Below, in pieces: positions 54,674-63,563 of a DNA stretch of 64,000 nucleotides. The stretch lies in the NCBI RefSeq assembly GCF_000243075.1, contig NC_016745.1, positions 2,993,001 to 3,057,000 on the forward strand. The letters are read 5' to 3'. The notes under the pieces were generated by a model. The model saw only the letters and a program-made list of their open reading frames with translations, did not search any database and had not been told where the DNA came from. Source of the stretch: Oceanimonas sp. GK1 (GTDB taxonomy: Bacteria > Pseudomonadota > Gammaproteobacteria > Enterobacterales > Aeromonadaceae). How positions within the stretch are numbered: the first letter of the stretch is position 1; every line of letters starts with the position of its first letter. The translations under genes and the position numbers were made by a program.

Positions 54674-55039
54674 TCAACGTCCTTCTATGGCCTGTTGCAG
54701 GCCGCGTAACTTGAGGTTCAGAAAGGTCAGGCTGGTCTGAAAATCCATGGCGTTTTCGGCAAAGGCGGTCTGCTCCACCGACAGCTCCACGGTGTTGCCG
54801 TCCCGGGACGGCTGGTAGGGCACCCGGTACAGGCTCTCGGCCGCCATGCCCGGCCGCTCCGCCCCCCGGCGCAGGGCGTTTTCGGTGTGCTGCAAGACCG
54901 CCTTGTAGTCGATATCCCGGGCCTGGTAGCCGGGGGTATCCACATTGGCCAGATTGCCGGCCAGTAATTGCGTTCTGTCCATCCTGAGGGATAATGCATA
55001 CGGATGAACGCCCAGCGCCTTGTCGAACCCCAGTGCCAT
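54674..55039 (-). CDS. lfgB: Proximal rod protein FlgB
   Basis: The protein is 121 aa with MDRTQLLAGNLANVDTPGYQARDIDYKAVL near the start and NAMDFQTSLTFLNLKLRGLQQAIEG near the end. It is the first gene of the flgB-L operon, preceded by a sigma54-type promoter and divergent from flgA. Confidence 0.93.
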   Translation of the reverse strand: MALGFDKALGVHPYALSLRMDRTQLLAGNLANVDTPGYQARDIDYKAVLQHTENALRRGAERPGMAAESLYRVPYQPSRDGNTVELSVEQTAFAENAMDFQTSLTFLNLKLRGLQQAIEGR

Positions 55040-55082
55040 TTGCTGTACCTTTCCAGTTGCTCACATTGGTTCCGCATCGACC

Positions 55083-55098
55083 TACAAGATTTGTGCCA
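55083..55098 (-). promoter_or_regulatory. Sigma54 (-24/-12) promoter of the flgB operon
   Basis: On the minus strand TGGCACAAATCTTGTA matches the RpoN consensus TGGCAC-N5-TTGCA at all but one core base (T for C), with correct spacing of the GG and G-T dinucleotides. It lies about 45 bases from flgB. LafK encoded at 62217 is the expected sigma54 activator. The promoter consensus and distance are direct; use by LafK is inference. Confidence 0.8.
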
Positions 55099-55106
55099 TC
55101 AATTAA

Positions 55107-55868
55107 ATGCCAATATTTTCATATATTTACATATTAACTTCCGCCCTTTACCGGCGTCTTCGGGAAGGTCACCTTCCCCCCGGAAAACGGACCTGGCTGC
55201 TGTTGCTGGTTGCTTCCTGTTCCGTGCAGGCCGAGCTGGCCGATGAGCTGACCCGCGCCGCCGGGCAACGGCTGGCCGCCCACGCCGGCGAGCAGGACTG
55301 GCTGCCCTACCAGGCCGAGTTCAGTCCCTGGCTGCCCGCCGGTGCGTCCCGCCTGCCCCCGTGCACGGTGCCGCTGCGCTTTGAACCGGCCCAGGCCGAT
55401 GGCGAGCCCTGGGGCCGAGTGCCCTATCTTGTTCATTGCCCGGATCAGCCGGGCTGGACCAGCCGCGCCCGGGTAGAAGTCAAGGTGCGCATGCCGGTGT
55501 GGGTGGCCGCCGAGCGCCTGCGCCGGGAGCAGGAAATAACGCCGTCCTCGGTGCGGCTGGAAAGCCTGAGCCTGGAGCGGTTGCACCGGGGCTTTATCAG
55601 CGGCCAGCGGCCGCCGCAGCAACGACTGCTGCGGGATCTGCCGGCGGGCGAGCCGTTGTATCCGGCGCTGCTGGCGCCGCTGTGGCTGGTAAAGAAAAAG
55701 GAACTGGTGGTGATCGAGGCGGTGGGGGACGGCTTTGCCATCACCACCAAGGGCACCGCCCTGGGCAATGGCAGCCTGGGCGAGCTGGTGCGGGTGCGCA
55801 ATGCGGACTCGGGCAAGGTGATCCAGGCCCGGGTGGTGGCGGAAAACCGGGTGCAAAGCCTGCGTTAA
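55107..55868 (+). CDS. lfgA: P-ring assembly chaperone FlgA
   Basis: The protein is 253 aa. An N-terminal hydrophobic stretch (TWLLLLVASCSVQA) acts as a signal peptide after an unusual 28-residue leader, so the true start may be a later non-ATG codon. The C-terminal SAF-like domain (MPVWVAAERLRREQEITPSSVRLESLSLERL and KELVVIEAVGDGFAITTKGTALGNGSLGELVRVRN) is typical of FlgA. It helps FlgI form the P ring. Divergent from flgB. Confidence 0.88.
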   Translation: MPIFSYIYILTSALYRRLREGHLPPGKRTWLLLLVASCSVQAELADELTRAAGQRLAAHAGEQDWLPYQAEFSPWLPAGASRLPPCTVPLRFEPAQADGEPWGRVPYLVHCPDQPGWTSRARVEVKVRMPVWVAAERLRREQEITPSSVRLESLSLERLHRGFISGQRPPQQRLLRDLPAGEPLYPALLAPLWLVKKKELVVIEAVGDGFAITTKGTALGNGSLGELVRVRNADSGKVIQARVVAENRVQSLR

Positions 55869-55914
55869 AGATGCCGGCAACGCCGGTCGTTATTCACAGA
55901 CAGCTGCAAACACA

Positions 55915-56205
55915 ATGGATACTCAGATGAAAATCAGCCCTCACCGCACCACCCCGCTGACCCTGGTTTCCAGCCAGGAAAAACCCCGGGGCCCGCTCAC
56001 CCAGTCCGGGGCCGCCGGCCAGCCGGGCCAGACCGAGCTCAGCCCGGAGCTGGGCATGGTGCAACAGGCCCGGGAAAGCCTGAAGGCCATGCCCGAGGTC
56101 GACATGGACAAGGTCGCCCGGCTGCGCCAGGCCATCGCCAATGACGAACTGCCGCTGGATCTGGAGGCGCTGTCCCGGGCCATCGTGGAGCTGCATCGGC
56201 GATGA
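55915..56205 (+). CDS. lfgM: Anti-sigma28 factor FlgM
   Basis: The protein is 96 aa. The C-terminal half (VQQARESLKAMPEVDMDKVARLRQAIANDELPLDLEALSRAIVEL) is the FliA-binding domain. FlgM holds sigma28 until the hook is complete and it is exported. It lies 46 bases after flgA; a weak CAAAG-N14-GCCG resemblance to sigma28 elements at 55854-55876 is noted but not convincing. The stop overlaps flgN (ATGA). Confidence 0.88.
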   Translation: MDTQMKISPHRTTPLTLVSSQEKPRGPLTQSGAAGQPGQTELSPELGMVQQARESLKAMPEVDMDKVARLRQAIANDELPLDLEALSRAIVELHRR

Positions 56206-56612
56206 GCAGGGCTCTTCTCAGGCAACTCTGGCAAACGCTGCAACAGGAGCGCCAGGGGTATGAACACCTGCACCGGCTGCTGCAACATCAGGCCCGGCTG
56301 CTGACCGGCCAGGATCATCAGGGCCTGCTCAGCCACAACCCGCAACAAACCACACTCACCGGGCAGCTGGCCGAACTCGCCGCCCGCCGTGACACCCTGC
56401 TGGCCGAGCTGGGCGTCGCCTCGCCCGAGCAGCTCTGCCACAAGCTGCCCGCCCCCCTGTCCGGCCAGCTCGGCGAACTCTGGCAGGCGTTGCTGCAACA
56501 GGCGCGCCTGTGCCGGGCCCTGAACGACGGCAACGGCCGGCTGCTGGCCAGCCAGAAGGAGTGGCTGGAGCACCGCCTGGGCGTTACCGACGCGGTGTAT
56601 CAGCCGGCCTGA
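56202..56612 (+). CDS. lfgN: FlgN-type export chaperone
   Basis: The protein is 136 aa, helical, with a coiled-coil FlgN pattern (LWQTLQQERQGYEHLHRLLQHQARLLTGQDHQGLLSHNPQQTTLTGQLAELAARRD). FlgN is the chaperone of FlgK and FlgL. It is coupled to flgM by ATGA and ends before a composite hairpin region. Confidence 0.85.
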   Translation: MSRALLRQLWQTLQQERQGYEHLHRLLQHQARLLTGQDHQGLLSHNPQQTTLTGQLAELAARRDTLLAELGVASPEQLCHKLPAPLSGQLGELWQALLQQARLCRALNDGNGRLLASQKEWLEHRLGVTDAVYQPA

Positions 56613-56627
56613 CCCCAAAGGCCGTCT

Positions 56628-56712
56628 CTCCGGGCTTGACCCGGAGTCGATACAGGGAGCTCTGCCACCGTAACCGGGATCCGCAGAAAAATACCGGCTC
56701 AAAGGCCGGTAT
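56628..56712. terminator. Composite hairpins between flgN and fliJ
   Basis: CTCCGGG-CTTGA-CCCGGAG (56628-56646) follows flgN. ATACCGGC-TCAAAG-GCCGGTAT (56691-56712), preceded on the plus strand by AAAA, forms an intrinsic terminator for minus-strand fliJ. Together with the linking sequence they resemble a dispersed intergenic repeat, but a second copy is not in the window. Confidence 0.65.
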
Positions 56713-56740
56713 GACCAGGCGACGGTCGATATATGCCGCT

Positions 56741-57148
56741 TTAAACATGGCGTACGGTTCGACAACACCATTCCAGCTGAGCTTCCCATTCCCGCCGCTG
56801 GGCATCGCGGCGGGCGGTGTCTGCCCGGCGCTGCTCCAGCAGCTCCAGCCCCTTTACCTTGCCCGCCTGCTGGCGGCTGAGCCGCTGCAACCGTTCGCTG
56901 TCCTGCTGTGCCGCCGCCAGCTGACGACGGTGGCCGTCAATCACCGTATTCAGCTGCTGGCGGATCAGCCCCTGATTCAACAGGCTGACCGGGCTGGCCG
57001 CCGCCGGCACGCCGGCAAGGCCACGTCTGGCCTGCTCCAGGGCCTGATGTTGCTGCTGCAGTTTTTCGGCCCGTTCATTCAATTTGTCGCGCTGTTGAAT
57101 GAGGCCGTGCAGTTGTTCACGCTGCTGATTAATCAGATGGTTGCGCAC
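56741..57148 (-). CDS. lfiJ: Flagellar export protein FliJ
   Basis: The protein is 135 aa, an extended coiled coil (QQREQLHGLIQQRDKLNERAEKLQQQHQALEQARRG) as in FliJ, which stimulates the FliI ATPase ring and escorts chaperones. It starts at a GTG with GGAG six bases upstream, inside the end of fliI (20-base overlap). It is the last gene of the motY-fliJ group. Confidence 0.82.
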   Translation of the reverse strand: MRNHLINQQREQLHGLIQQRDKLNERAEKLQQQHQALEQARRGLAGVPAAASPVSLLNQGLIRQQLNTVIDGHRRQLAAAQQDSERLQRLSRQQAGKVKGLELLEQRRADTARRDAQRREWEAQLEWCCRTVRHV

Positions 57149-58484
57149 GAGTGTCTCCGGTCAGTTCGGCCAGCTGCTGTAACGTCTCTGCCAGGCTCAC
57201 CGGCTCCAGCTCGCCCTGCTGCAAAAAGGCGGCCAGGGCCGGGTAGCGGGCAATGGCCTCGTCGGTTTCCTGACTTTTACCGCTCTGAATGCCCCCCAGG
57301 GGCAGCAGCTCCCGCACCTGCTGGTAGAGGCCGAACCAGCGTTTGCACTGCACCGCCCGGGCCAGGTGATCGGGGCCGGCCACCTTGCTCATCACCCGGC
57401 TGATGGAAGCGCCGATATCGATGGCCGGATAGTGGCCCTGCTCCGCCAGCTGCCGGCTGAGCACCACATGGCCATCGAGGATGGCCCGGGCCGCATCGGC
57501 CACCGGATCCTGCTGATCGTCCCCTTCCGCCAGCACGGTGTAAAAGGCGGTGAGGCTGCCCGCCGGCTGCTCGCCGTTGCCGGCCCGCTCCACCAGCCCG
57601 GTCAGGGCACTGAAGGCGGACGGCGGATAGCCCCGGGCCACCGGCGGCTCGCCCACTGCCAGGCCGATTTCCCGCCGGGCCTGCACGTAACGGGTGAGCG
57701 AGTCCATCAGCAGCAGCACGTCCTGGCCCTGATCGCGAAAATGCTCCGCCACCCGGTGACAGCTTTCCGCCGCCCGCACCCGCATCAGCGGGCTCTGATC
57801 CGCGGGGGCGGCGATCACCACCGACCGGGCCCGGCCCTGCGCGCCCAGGCAGTCGTCGATGAATTCCCGCACTTCCCGGCCCCGCTCGCCAATCAGCCCC
57901 ACCACCACCACGTCGGCCCGAGTGTAGCGGGCCATCATGCCGAGCAGCACGCTCTTGCCCACGCCGGGGCCGGCAAAGAGCCCCAGCCGCTGCCCCTTGC
58001 CGGGGGTCAGCAGGCCATTGATGGCGCGCACCCCCACGTCCAATGGTTCGCTCACCCGGCGGCGCAACAGCGGATTGGGCGCCGCGCACTGCCAGGGCAC
58101 CGGCTGGCCCTGGGCCGGCGGCCGGCCATCGAGCGGGCGCAACAGGCCGTCGACGATGCGCCCCAGCAGCGCCGCTGACACCGCCAGCCGATCCTCGCCG
58201 GCCAGCGGTCGCACCCGGGCGCCGGTATAGAGGCCCGAAGCCGACGTCAGCGGCAGTAACAGCGCCTGCTCCCGATCCAGGGCCACCACTTCCGCTTCCA
58301 GCTCACCGCCGCCGTCGGTGTCGATGCAACAGCGCTGGCCCAGCACCAACCGGCAGCCGGACACTTCCAGCAGGTTGCCGGTGACCCTGAGCAGCCGGCC
58401 GTAGACCTGGCCGATATCCAGCTCCTCGCTGAGCGCGGCCCGGGCCAGCTGCAACCGGTGCTCAAGCAGGCTCATCAGCGCCAT
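57129..58484 (-). CDS. lfiI: Flagellum-specific ATPase FliI
   Basis: The protein is 451 aa. Walker A (AGPGVGKSVL, about 171-180), the GLIGERGREVREFIDDCLG region and Walker B (VLLLMDSLTRY) match the F1-type flagellar ATPase. It energises export with FliH and FliJ. The ATG at 58484 or that at 58475 may be used; both lie inside the end of fliH. Confidence 0.94.
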   Translation of the reverse strand: MALMSLLEHRLQLARAALSEELDIGQVYGRLLRVTGNLLEVSGCRLVLGQRCCIDTDGGGELEAEVVALDREQALLLPLTSASGLYTGARVRPLAGEDRLAVSAALLGRIVDGLLRPLDGRPPAQGQPVPWQCAAPNPLLRRRVSEPLDVGVRAINGLLTPGKGQRLGLFAGPGVGKSVLLGMMARYTRADVVVVGLIGERGREVREFIDDCLGAQGRARSVVIAAPADQSPLMRVRAAESCHRVAEHFRDQGQDVLLLMDSLTRYVQARREIGLAVGEPPVARGYPPSAFSALTGLVERAGNGEQPAGSLTAFYTVLAEGDDQQDPVADAARAILDGHVVLSRQLAEQGHYPAIDIGASISRVMSKVAGPDHLARAVQCKRWFGLYQQVRELLPLGGIQSGKSQETDEAIARYPALAAFLQQGELEPVSLAETLQQLAELTGDTRAQPSD

Positions 58485-59163
58485 CCAGGCTTTGGGCCAC
58501 CCGCGCCATGCCCTTTTGCAGGCGCTCCTCGGTCAGGGCTTCCAGGGTCAGGGTTTCGGTCTCGATGCGGCAGTCCCCCGGCGCCAATGCCGCATCCTCA
58601 TGCAGCGCCCAGCCCTGGCACTCGGTAATGCCTATCTCCCTCAGCCGGGCGCAATCATCGGGATTGACGAACAGCTGCAGTTCCTGGGTGCGGGCATCGA
58701 TGCCGGCCAGGGCTTCTTCGACAATGGCCAGCACCTGCTGCGGATTCAGGGTCAGCTCGGTGCGGATCACCCGACGGGCCACCTGCTCCACCAGTTCGCA
58801 CAGTTGCTCCCGCTGCTGGCGCAGGGCCGACAGCGACAGCTGCTGCCACTGCTGCTCGGCGCCGCTCTGCCACTGGCGCAGCTCCTCGGCCAGGCTGTGC
58901 TGCAGCTCCCGCAACTGGGCCAGTCCCTGTTGGCGGCCCTGCTCGGTGCCCTGCTCCAGCCCCAGCCGGAGCCCTTCCTGGCGGCCGCGTTCAAGGCCGG
59001 CGGCATGGCCCTGTCCAAACCCCTCTTCATAACCCTGCTCCAGCCCCTGGCTGTAGGCGGCGGGCTCTTCTTGCTCAGTCGCCTCATGCCGCGAAGGTTC
59101 GCCGTACAGGGGCGGAAAGCGGTAGCGGCGGTAGGCCAGCGCGCCCTTGGTGTGTCGTGTCAC
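58462..59163 (-). CDS. lfiH: Flagellar export regulator FliH
   Basis: The protein is 233 aa, begun at GTG overlapping the fliG stop (TAGTG). It has GxxxG-type repeats (about 40-85: GLEQGYEEGFGQGHAAGLERG) characteristic of FliH, followed by the V-ATPase E-like domain. FliH holds and regulates FliI at the C ring. Repeats were counted by eye only. Confidence 0.88.
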   Translation of the reverse strand: MTRHTKGALAYRRYRFPPLYGEPSRHEATEQEEPAAYSQGLEQGYEEGFGQGHAAGLERGRQEGLRLGLEQGTEQGRQQGLAQLRELQHSLAEELRQWQSGAEQQWQQLSLSALRQQREQLCELVEQVARRVIRTELTLNPQQVLAIVEEALAGIDARTQELQLFVNPDDCARLREIGITECQGWALHEDAALAPGDCRIETETLTLEALTEERLQKGMARVAQSLDGADEPA

Positions 59164-60188
59164 TAGCTCACCACCTGCTCTTCATAGAGCTGGAACTCCA
59201 GCTCGCCCTGTTCGACCAGCTCGCGCACCAGGTTCATCACCTCCTGACGGGCGTTTTCGACCCGGCTCACGGCCACGGCGCCCTGGCGCAGCATGTCCTG
59301 CTCCATCTGCTGGGCCATGCGCCGGGGCATGGCTTCCAGCAACACCCGGCGTACCGGACTTTCGGCGCCCTTGAGCGCCAGCCCCAGCACCTCCAGCGGC
59401 AGATCCTGCACAATGCGCTGCAGGGTTTCCGGGGTCTGCCGGGCCAGGCTGGTAAAGTCGTACATGTTGCGCTCGATGTCACTGGCCTTGTCGGCGTTGT
59501 GCAGCTTGATGGACTCCATCAGCTGGCCGCGGTTGCCCTGGTAACGGTTGACGATGTCCGCCACCTGGCGCACCCCGTCGACCCGGGCACCGGCATTGTG
59601 GGCCACGAATTCCATGCAGCGGGTCAGCGCCGCCTTGAGCTCCACCACCACGAACTCGCTCACCTCGTTGAGGTTCGCCACCCGCAGCAGCAGCTCGTCG
59701 TGGCTGTCCGCCGGCAGCAGGGAGAGCACGGCGGCGGCGGAGTCGGCGGGCAGAAACGCCAGGATCACCGCCTGCATCTGGGGGTGCTCCTGCTGCAGAA
59801 AACGCGCCAGCAGCTCGGGCTGCACCCATTGCAGGCGCTGGATTTCCCGGCGCACCACGTCGCCGTACATGGAGTCCAGCAGGCCTCGGGCCAGTTTTTC
59901 GCCCAGCGCCAGATCCAGGGTGCGCTCCAGGTATTCCCGAGACGCGGAGTTGATGCCGCTCTGCTGGCGGTAGAGATCAAAAAACTCCTGCAAGGTGCCC
60001 CGGGCCGACTCGGCGGAGACGCCCGAGAGCCGCGCCATGGCGGTGGTCACCTTGTTGACCTCGTCCCGGTCGAGGCGCTGCAGCACCCGCGCCGCGGCGT
60101 TCTCGCCCATGCTCAGCAACAGCACGGCGGCCTTTTCGGTTTCTTTCAGACTCAGGCCCGCGGCCTGTTCGGTCAGTTGCTCAGTCAT
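59163..60188 (-). CDS. lfiG: Flagellar motor switch protein FliG
   Basis: The protein is 341 aa. N, middle and C domains are visible: LSLKETEKAAVLLLSMGENAAARVLQRLDRDEVNKV, EHPQMQAVILAFLPADSAAAVLSLLP, and the torque helix region (QRIVQDLPLEVLGLALKGA). FliG couples rotor to stator. It overlaps fliF by eight bases. Confidence 0.94.
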   Translation of the reverse strand: MTEQLTEQAAGLSLKETEKAAVLLLSMGENAAARVLQRLDRDEVNKVTTAMARLSGVSAESARGTLQEFFDLYRQQSGINSASREYLERTLDLALGEKLARGLLDSMYGDVVRREIQRLQWVQPELLARFLQQEHPQMQAVILAFLPADSAAAVLSLLPADSHDELLLRVANLNEVSEFVVVELKAALTRCMEFVAHNAGARVDGVRQVADIVNRYQGNRGQLMESIKLHNADKASDIERNMYDFTSLARQTPETLQRIVQDLPLEVLGLALKGAESPVRRVLLEAMPRRMAQQMEQDMLRQGAVAVSRVENARQEVMNLVRELVEQGELEFQLYEEQVVS

Positions 60189-61881
60189 TGTCTTTTATCC
60201 AGTGCTTGATGACTTCCGCCACCCTGTCGGTTTCCCGTTCCGCCAGCAGTTGCAGGTGGGTCACCTGCACCGTCAGCTCGCTGCCCGGCGGCGGCAGCTG
60301 CCACTCGCGCTCGTCCGCCTGCCAGGGCAGCGTGGTGTGGGGGCCGGCCCGTTCACTGGTGCCGGTGTTGCCCGCCAGCCGCGCCGTGCCGGCATCCATG
60401 TCGGTGGCCGCCGGCAGGGTCGACTGCAGTTCCCGCAGGGCCGCCGCCTTCTGGTTGGTACCCAAATGACGCACCAGCGGACGCACCCCCAGCAGCAGCA
60501 CCGCCAGCACCATAAAGGCGCCCAGCAGGTAGCGGGCATAGGTCTGGATCTCCGGCTGCTGCCACCAGGCCAGCGGTTCCGGAAACTCGCTCAGCACCGC
60601 CTGAGGGGCGAAGTCAAAGCTCGACAGGGCAAAACGGTCACCCCGGGCCGGGCTGAACCCCACGGCGCCCTGCACCATTTGCCCCAGCTGTTCGAGCTGT
60701 CCCTGATCCCAGCCTCCTTCTGGCGCCGCCCCCTTGTTGAGCAGCACCGACACGCTCAACTGCTTGATGCGGCCGCTCTGGTAGCGGGTATGCACCACCG
60801 AGCGGCCGCTGTCGAACTGGCGCTGGTATTCCCGCTGCTCACGCCGGCTTTGGTTGTCCTTGCTCTCGGCTTCGTCACCCTCGGCATCCCCCCGGGGCGG
60901 GGTATTGGACAGCGCCCCGGGAATGCCCAGCCCCAGGCTGTTCTGGGTCCGGTTTTCACTGCCGGTTTCACTGAGCAGCACCGGGGTCTGATCCAGGCTC
61001 TCCCGGGTTTCCTCCACCGCGTTGAAGTCGAGATCCGCGGTCACCTGCACGCGAAAGTTGCTGGCGCCCAGCACCGGGTAGAGCATGTCCCGGGCCCGCT
61101 GGGCCAGTTGCTGCTCCAGCTGGCGGCTGTATTCCACCTGGCGCAGGCTGAGCCCCCGACTCTGGCCGTTGATGGCCAGCTCGTCACTGAGCAGCTGGCC
61201 GCTCTGATCAATCACCGACACCTTTTGCCGGGTCATACCCGGCACACTGCCGGACACCAGATTGACGATGCCCTCCACCTGGGCCGGATCCGGCTGGTGG
61301 CCGGGCACCACGTCCAGCATCACCGAGGCGGTGGGCACCTGCTCGGCCCGGCCGATAAACAGGGTACGCTCGGGCATGGCCAGGTGAACCCGGGCCTGAC
61401 GCACCCAGTCCAGGGCCATGATGGTCCGCGCCAGTTCCCCTTCCAGGGCGTGGCGGTAGCGGCGGGTTTCCATAAACTGGCTGGTGCCGAACCCGGTACC
61501 TTGCGCCAACTCATCCATGCCCGCGGGCAGCATCGCCTTGACCCCCTGGGACGCCAGCCGCATGCGCACCGGCCCCAGCTGGCTTTCTTCCACCAGGATC
61601 TGGCCGCTGTGGCTGTCCAGCCGAAAGGGGATCTGATCCTGCTCCAGCACCTCGACGATGCGCGCCTGGTCATACAGCTCCTGCTTGCCGTACAGGGGCA
61701 CGAAACTGCGCCCGGCCTGCCACAACAAGGCCACCACAACGGCGGCGATAAGCAGCGCCAGCCCTCCCAGCAGCAGGACCTGGCGATGATGGGCCGACAG
61801 CCCCTGCCAGCGCGCCTGAGCCTTGCCAAACCCCGCCTTCAGCGGCTGGCCGGCGGCCAGCAATGTGCTTGCTTGTGCCAT
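60181..61881 (-). CDS. lfiF: Flagellar MS-ring protein FliF
   Basis: The protein is 566 aa with membrane segments near residues 38-56 and 460-478 and a large periplasmic part (YGKQELYDQARIVEVLEQDQIPFRLD, VSVIDQSGQLLS). The C-terminal tail binds FliG. It forms the MS ring in the inner membrane. The start lies nine bases after fliE. Confidence 0.94.
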   Translation of the reverse strand: MAQASTLLAAGQPLKAGFGKAQARWQGLSAHHRQVLLLGGLALLIAAVVVALLWQAGRSFVPLYGKQELYDQARIVEVLEQDQIPFRLDSHSGQILVEESQLGPVRMRLASQGVKAMLPAGMDELAQGTGFGTSQFMETRRYRHALEGELARTIMALDWVRQARVHLAMPERTLFIGRAEQVPTASVMLDVVPGHQPDPAQVEGIVNLVSGSVPGMTRQKVSVIDQSGQLLSDELAINGQSRGLSLRQVEYSRQLEQQLAQRARDMLYPVLGASNFRVQVTADLDFNAVEETRESLDQTPVLLSETGSENRTQNSLGLGIPGALSNTPPRGDAEGDEAESKDNQSRREQREYQRQFDSGRSVVHTRYQSGRIKQLSVSVLLNKGAAPEGGWDQGQLEQLGQMVQGAVGFSPARGDRFALSSFDFAPQAVLSEFPEPLAWWQQPEIQTYARYLLGAFMVLAVLLLGVRPLVRHLGTNQKAAALRELQSTLPAATDMDAGTARLAGNTGTSERAGPHTTLPWQADEREWQLPPPGSELTVQVTHLQLLAERETDRVAEVIKHWIKDND

Positions 61882-61890
61882 GAATGCTCC

Positions 61891-62214
61891 TTACAGCGGC
61901 ATGCGCATGATGTCGTCAAACGCGGTCATCAGCTTGTTGCGCACCTGTACCAGGGTGGAAAAACTCAGGCCCGCCTTCTGGCTGGCCAGCATGGCGCCCA
62001 CCAGATCCTCGCTGGCGCCGGTTTCCACCGCCGTCATCAGGCCGGAGGCCTGTACCTGCTCGTGGTTGATGGCCCGCACCGTGGTTTTCATCAGCTCGCC
62101 AAAGGAGCCCGGCTCCGCCGACGGAGTAATGGCGGTGCCGCCCTGGGCCTGTTGCTGCAACTGGCTGAGACGCACCAGCATGGCCTGCTGGGCACTTTCG
62201 GGGGAAATGGTCAT
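61891..62214 (-). CDS. lfiE: Hook-basal body protein FliE
   Basis: The protein is 107 aa ending in AMLASQKAGLSFSTLVQVRNKLMTAFDDIMRMPL, the FliE signature. It links the MS ring to the rod. The gene starts two bases after the lafK stop, so it is co-transcribed with lafK. Confidence 0.93.
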   Translation of the reverse strand: MTISPESAQQAMLVRLSQLQQQAQGGTAITPSAEPGSFGELMKTTVRAINHEQVQASGLMTAVETGASEDLVGAMLASQKAGLSFSTLVQVRNKLMTAFDDIMRMPL

Positions 62215-62216
62215 GG

Positions 62217-63563
62217 TCAGGCTCCTGTGGCGCGGTCGATGTCAATGCCCTGCTCACGCATGGCGGCCAGCTTGTAGCGCAGTGCCCGGGTGGTCAGCCC
62301 CAGGGCTTCGGCGGTACGGGAACGGTGGCCGCTGTGCCGGCGCAGCACCTGCAATACGTAGTCGAATTCGGCGCGCTGACGGCTGGCCTGCAGCCCTTCG
62401 GCAGCGGGCTCCGCCGCCGGCTGACTCAGGGTGATCAGGCTGTTGGCCGGGCGGGCGGCGCCGGGCAGCATCAGATCGGCCACGTCAATAATGGCGCTGC
62501 GGGCCAGGATCAGCGCTCGCTGAATGACGTTTTCCAGCTCGCGAATGTTGCCCGGCCAGGGATGGCCCAGCAGGGCGCGCTCGGCGTCGGCACTGAAGCG
62601 GAACGACTCGCCCTCGCCGTATTTGTGCAGAAAATGCCGGGCCAGGGGCATGATGTCTTCGACCCGCTCGCGCAGCGGCGGCCAGCCCAGGGGCAGCACG
62701 TCCAGGCGGTAGAACAGATCTTCGCGGAATTCCCCGGCACTCACCGCCTCGCGCAGATCCTTGTTGCTCGCCGCCACGATGCGCACATTCAGCCGCACCT
62801 TCTGGTGGCTGCCCAGGCGCTCCACTTCCCTTTCCTGCAGCACCCGCAGCAGCTTGGCCTGCAGCCCCAGGGGCATTTCGGCAATTTCATCCAGCAGAAG
62901 GGTGCCGCCGTTGGCCAGCTCAAACTTGCCCGCCTGGGCCTGGGCCGCGCCGGTGTAGGCGCCCTTGCTGTAACCGAACAGCACCGCCTCCAGCATGCTT
63001 TCGGGAATGGCGGCACAGTTGACCGCCACAAAGGGGCCGTCACGGCGGTCGGACACCTGGTGAATGTAGCGGGCCAGGCACTCCTTGCCGGTACCGGACT
63101 CGCCGCCGATCAGCACCGCTGCCGGGGTTTGCGCCGCCCGGTAGGCCAGCTGCAGCACCTGCAGGCCGGCCCGAGAGCGTACCACCATGTCGCCGGTGCT
63201 GTGGCGCAGCGCCAGGCTCTGGCCCAGCACCCGCAGCAGCTGGCTGGGCTGAAACGGCTTGAGCACATAGTCGCTGGCGCCGGCGCGCAGGGCCTCGCCG
63301 GCCAGGGCGCTTTCTCCGTGTTCCACCATGGCCAGGATCACCGCCTGGGGAAAGCGGCTCACCAGGGTCTGAATGTGCCCGGCAAAACCGGGGCCGGTGT
63401 CGCTGTCCACCAGGATCACGCCCGGTTTGTGCTCACTGCGGGACAGCACCGTCATGGGCTCGATACGGTAACCTTCGGCCAGCAGGGCCCCGTGACAGAC
63501 ATCGGACAGGCCGCCCGTTGAAATCAGCCACAGCAAAGAAGAAGACTGAGTCCCCATGTTCAT
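62217..63563 (-). CDS. lafK: Sigma54-dependent lateral flagellar regulator LafK
   Basis: The protein is 448 aa with a receiver-like N-terminal domain, a sigma54 AAA+ domain (Walker A GGESGTGKE, loop GAYTGA instead of GAFTGA, Walker B LLLDEIAEM) and a Fis-type DNA-binding end (HRSRTAEALGLTTRALRYKLAAM). The receiver lacks the usual acidic pair near its start, as in FleQ-type regulators, so phosphorylation is unlikely to be standard. The ATG overlaps the motY stop (ATGA). LafK turns on class II lateral genes; the flgB sigma54 promoter is a clear candidate target. Confidence 0.88.
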   Translation of the reverse strand: MNMGTQSSSLLWLISTGGLSDVCHGALLAEGYRIEPMTVLSRSEHKPGVILVDSDTGPGFAGHIQTLVSRFPQAVILAMVEHGESALAGEALRAGASDYVLKPFQPSQLLRVLGQSLALRHSTGDMVVRSRAGLQVLQLAYRAAQTPAAVLIGGESGTGKECLARYIHQVSDRRDGPFVAVNCAAIPESMLEAVLFGYSKGAYTGAAQAQAGKFELANGGTLLLDEIAEMPLGLQAKLLRVLQEREVERLGSHQKVRLNVRIVAASNKDLREAVSAGEFREDLFYRLDVLPLGWPPLRERVEDIMPLARHFLHKYGEGESFRFSADAERALLGHPWPGNIRELENVIQRALILARSAIIDVADLMLPGAARPANSLITLSQPAAEPAAEGLQASRQRAEFDYVLQVLRRHSGHRSRTAEALGLTTRALRYKLAAMREQGIDIDRATGA

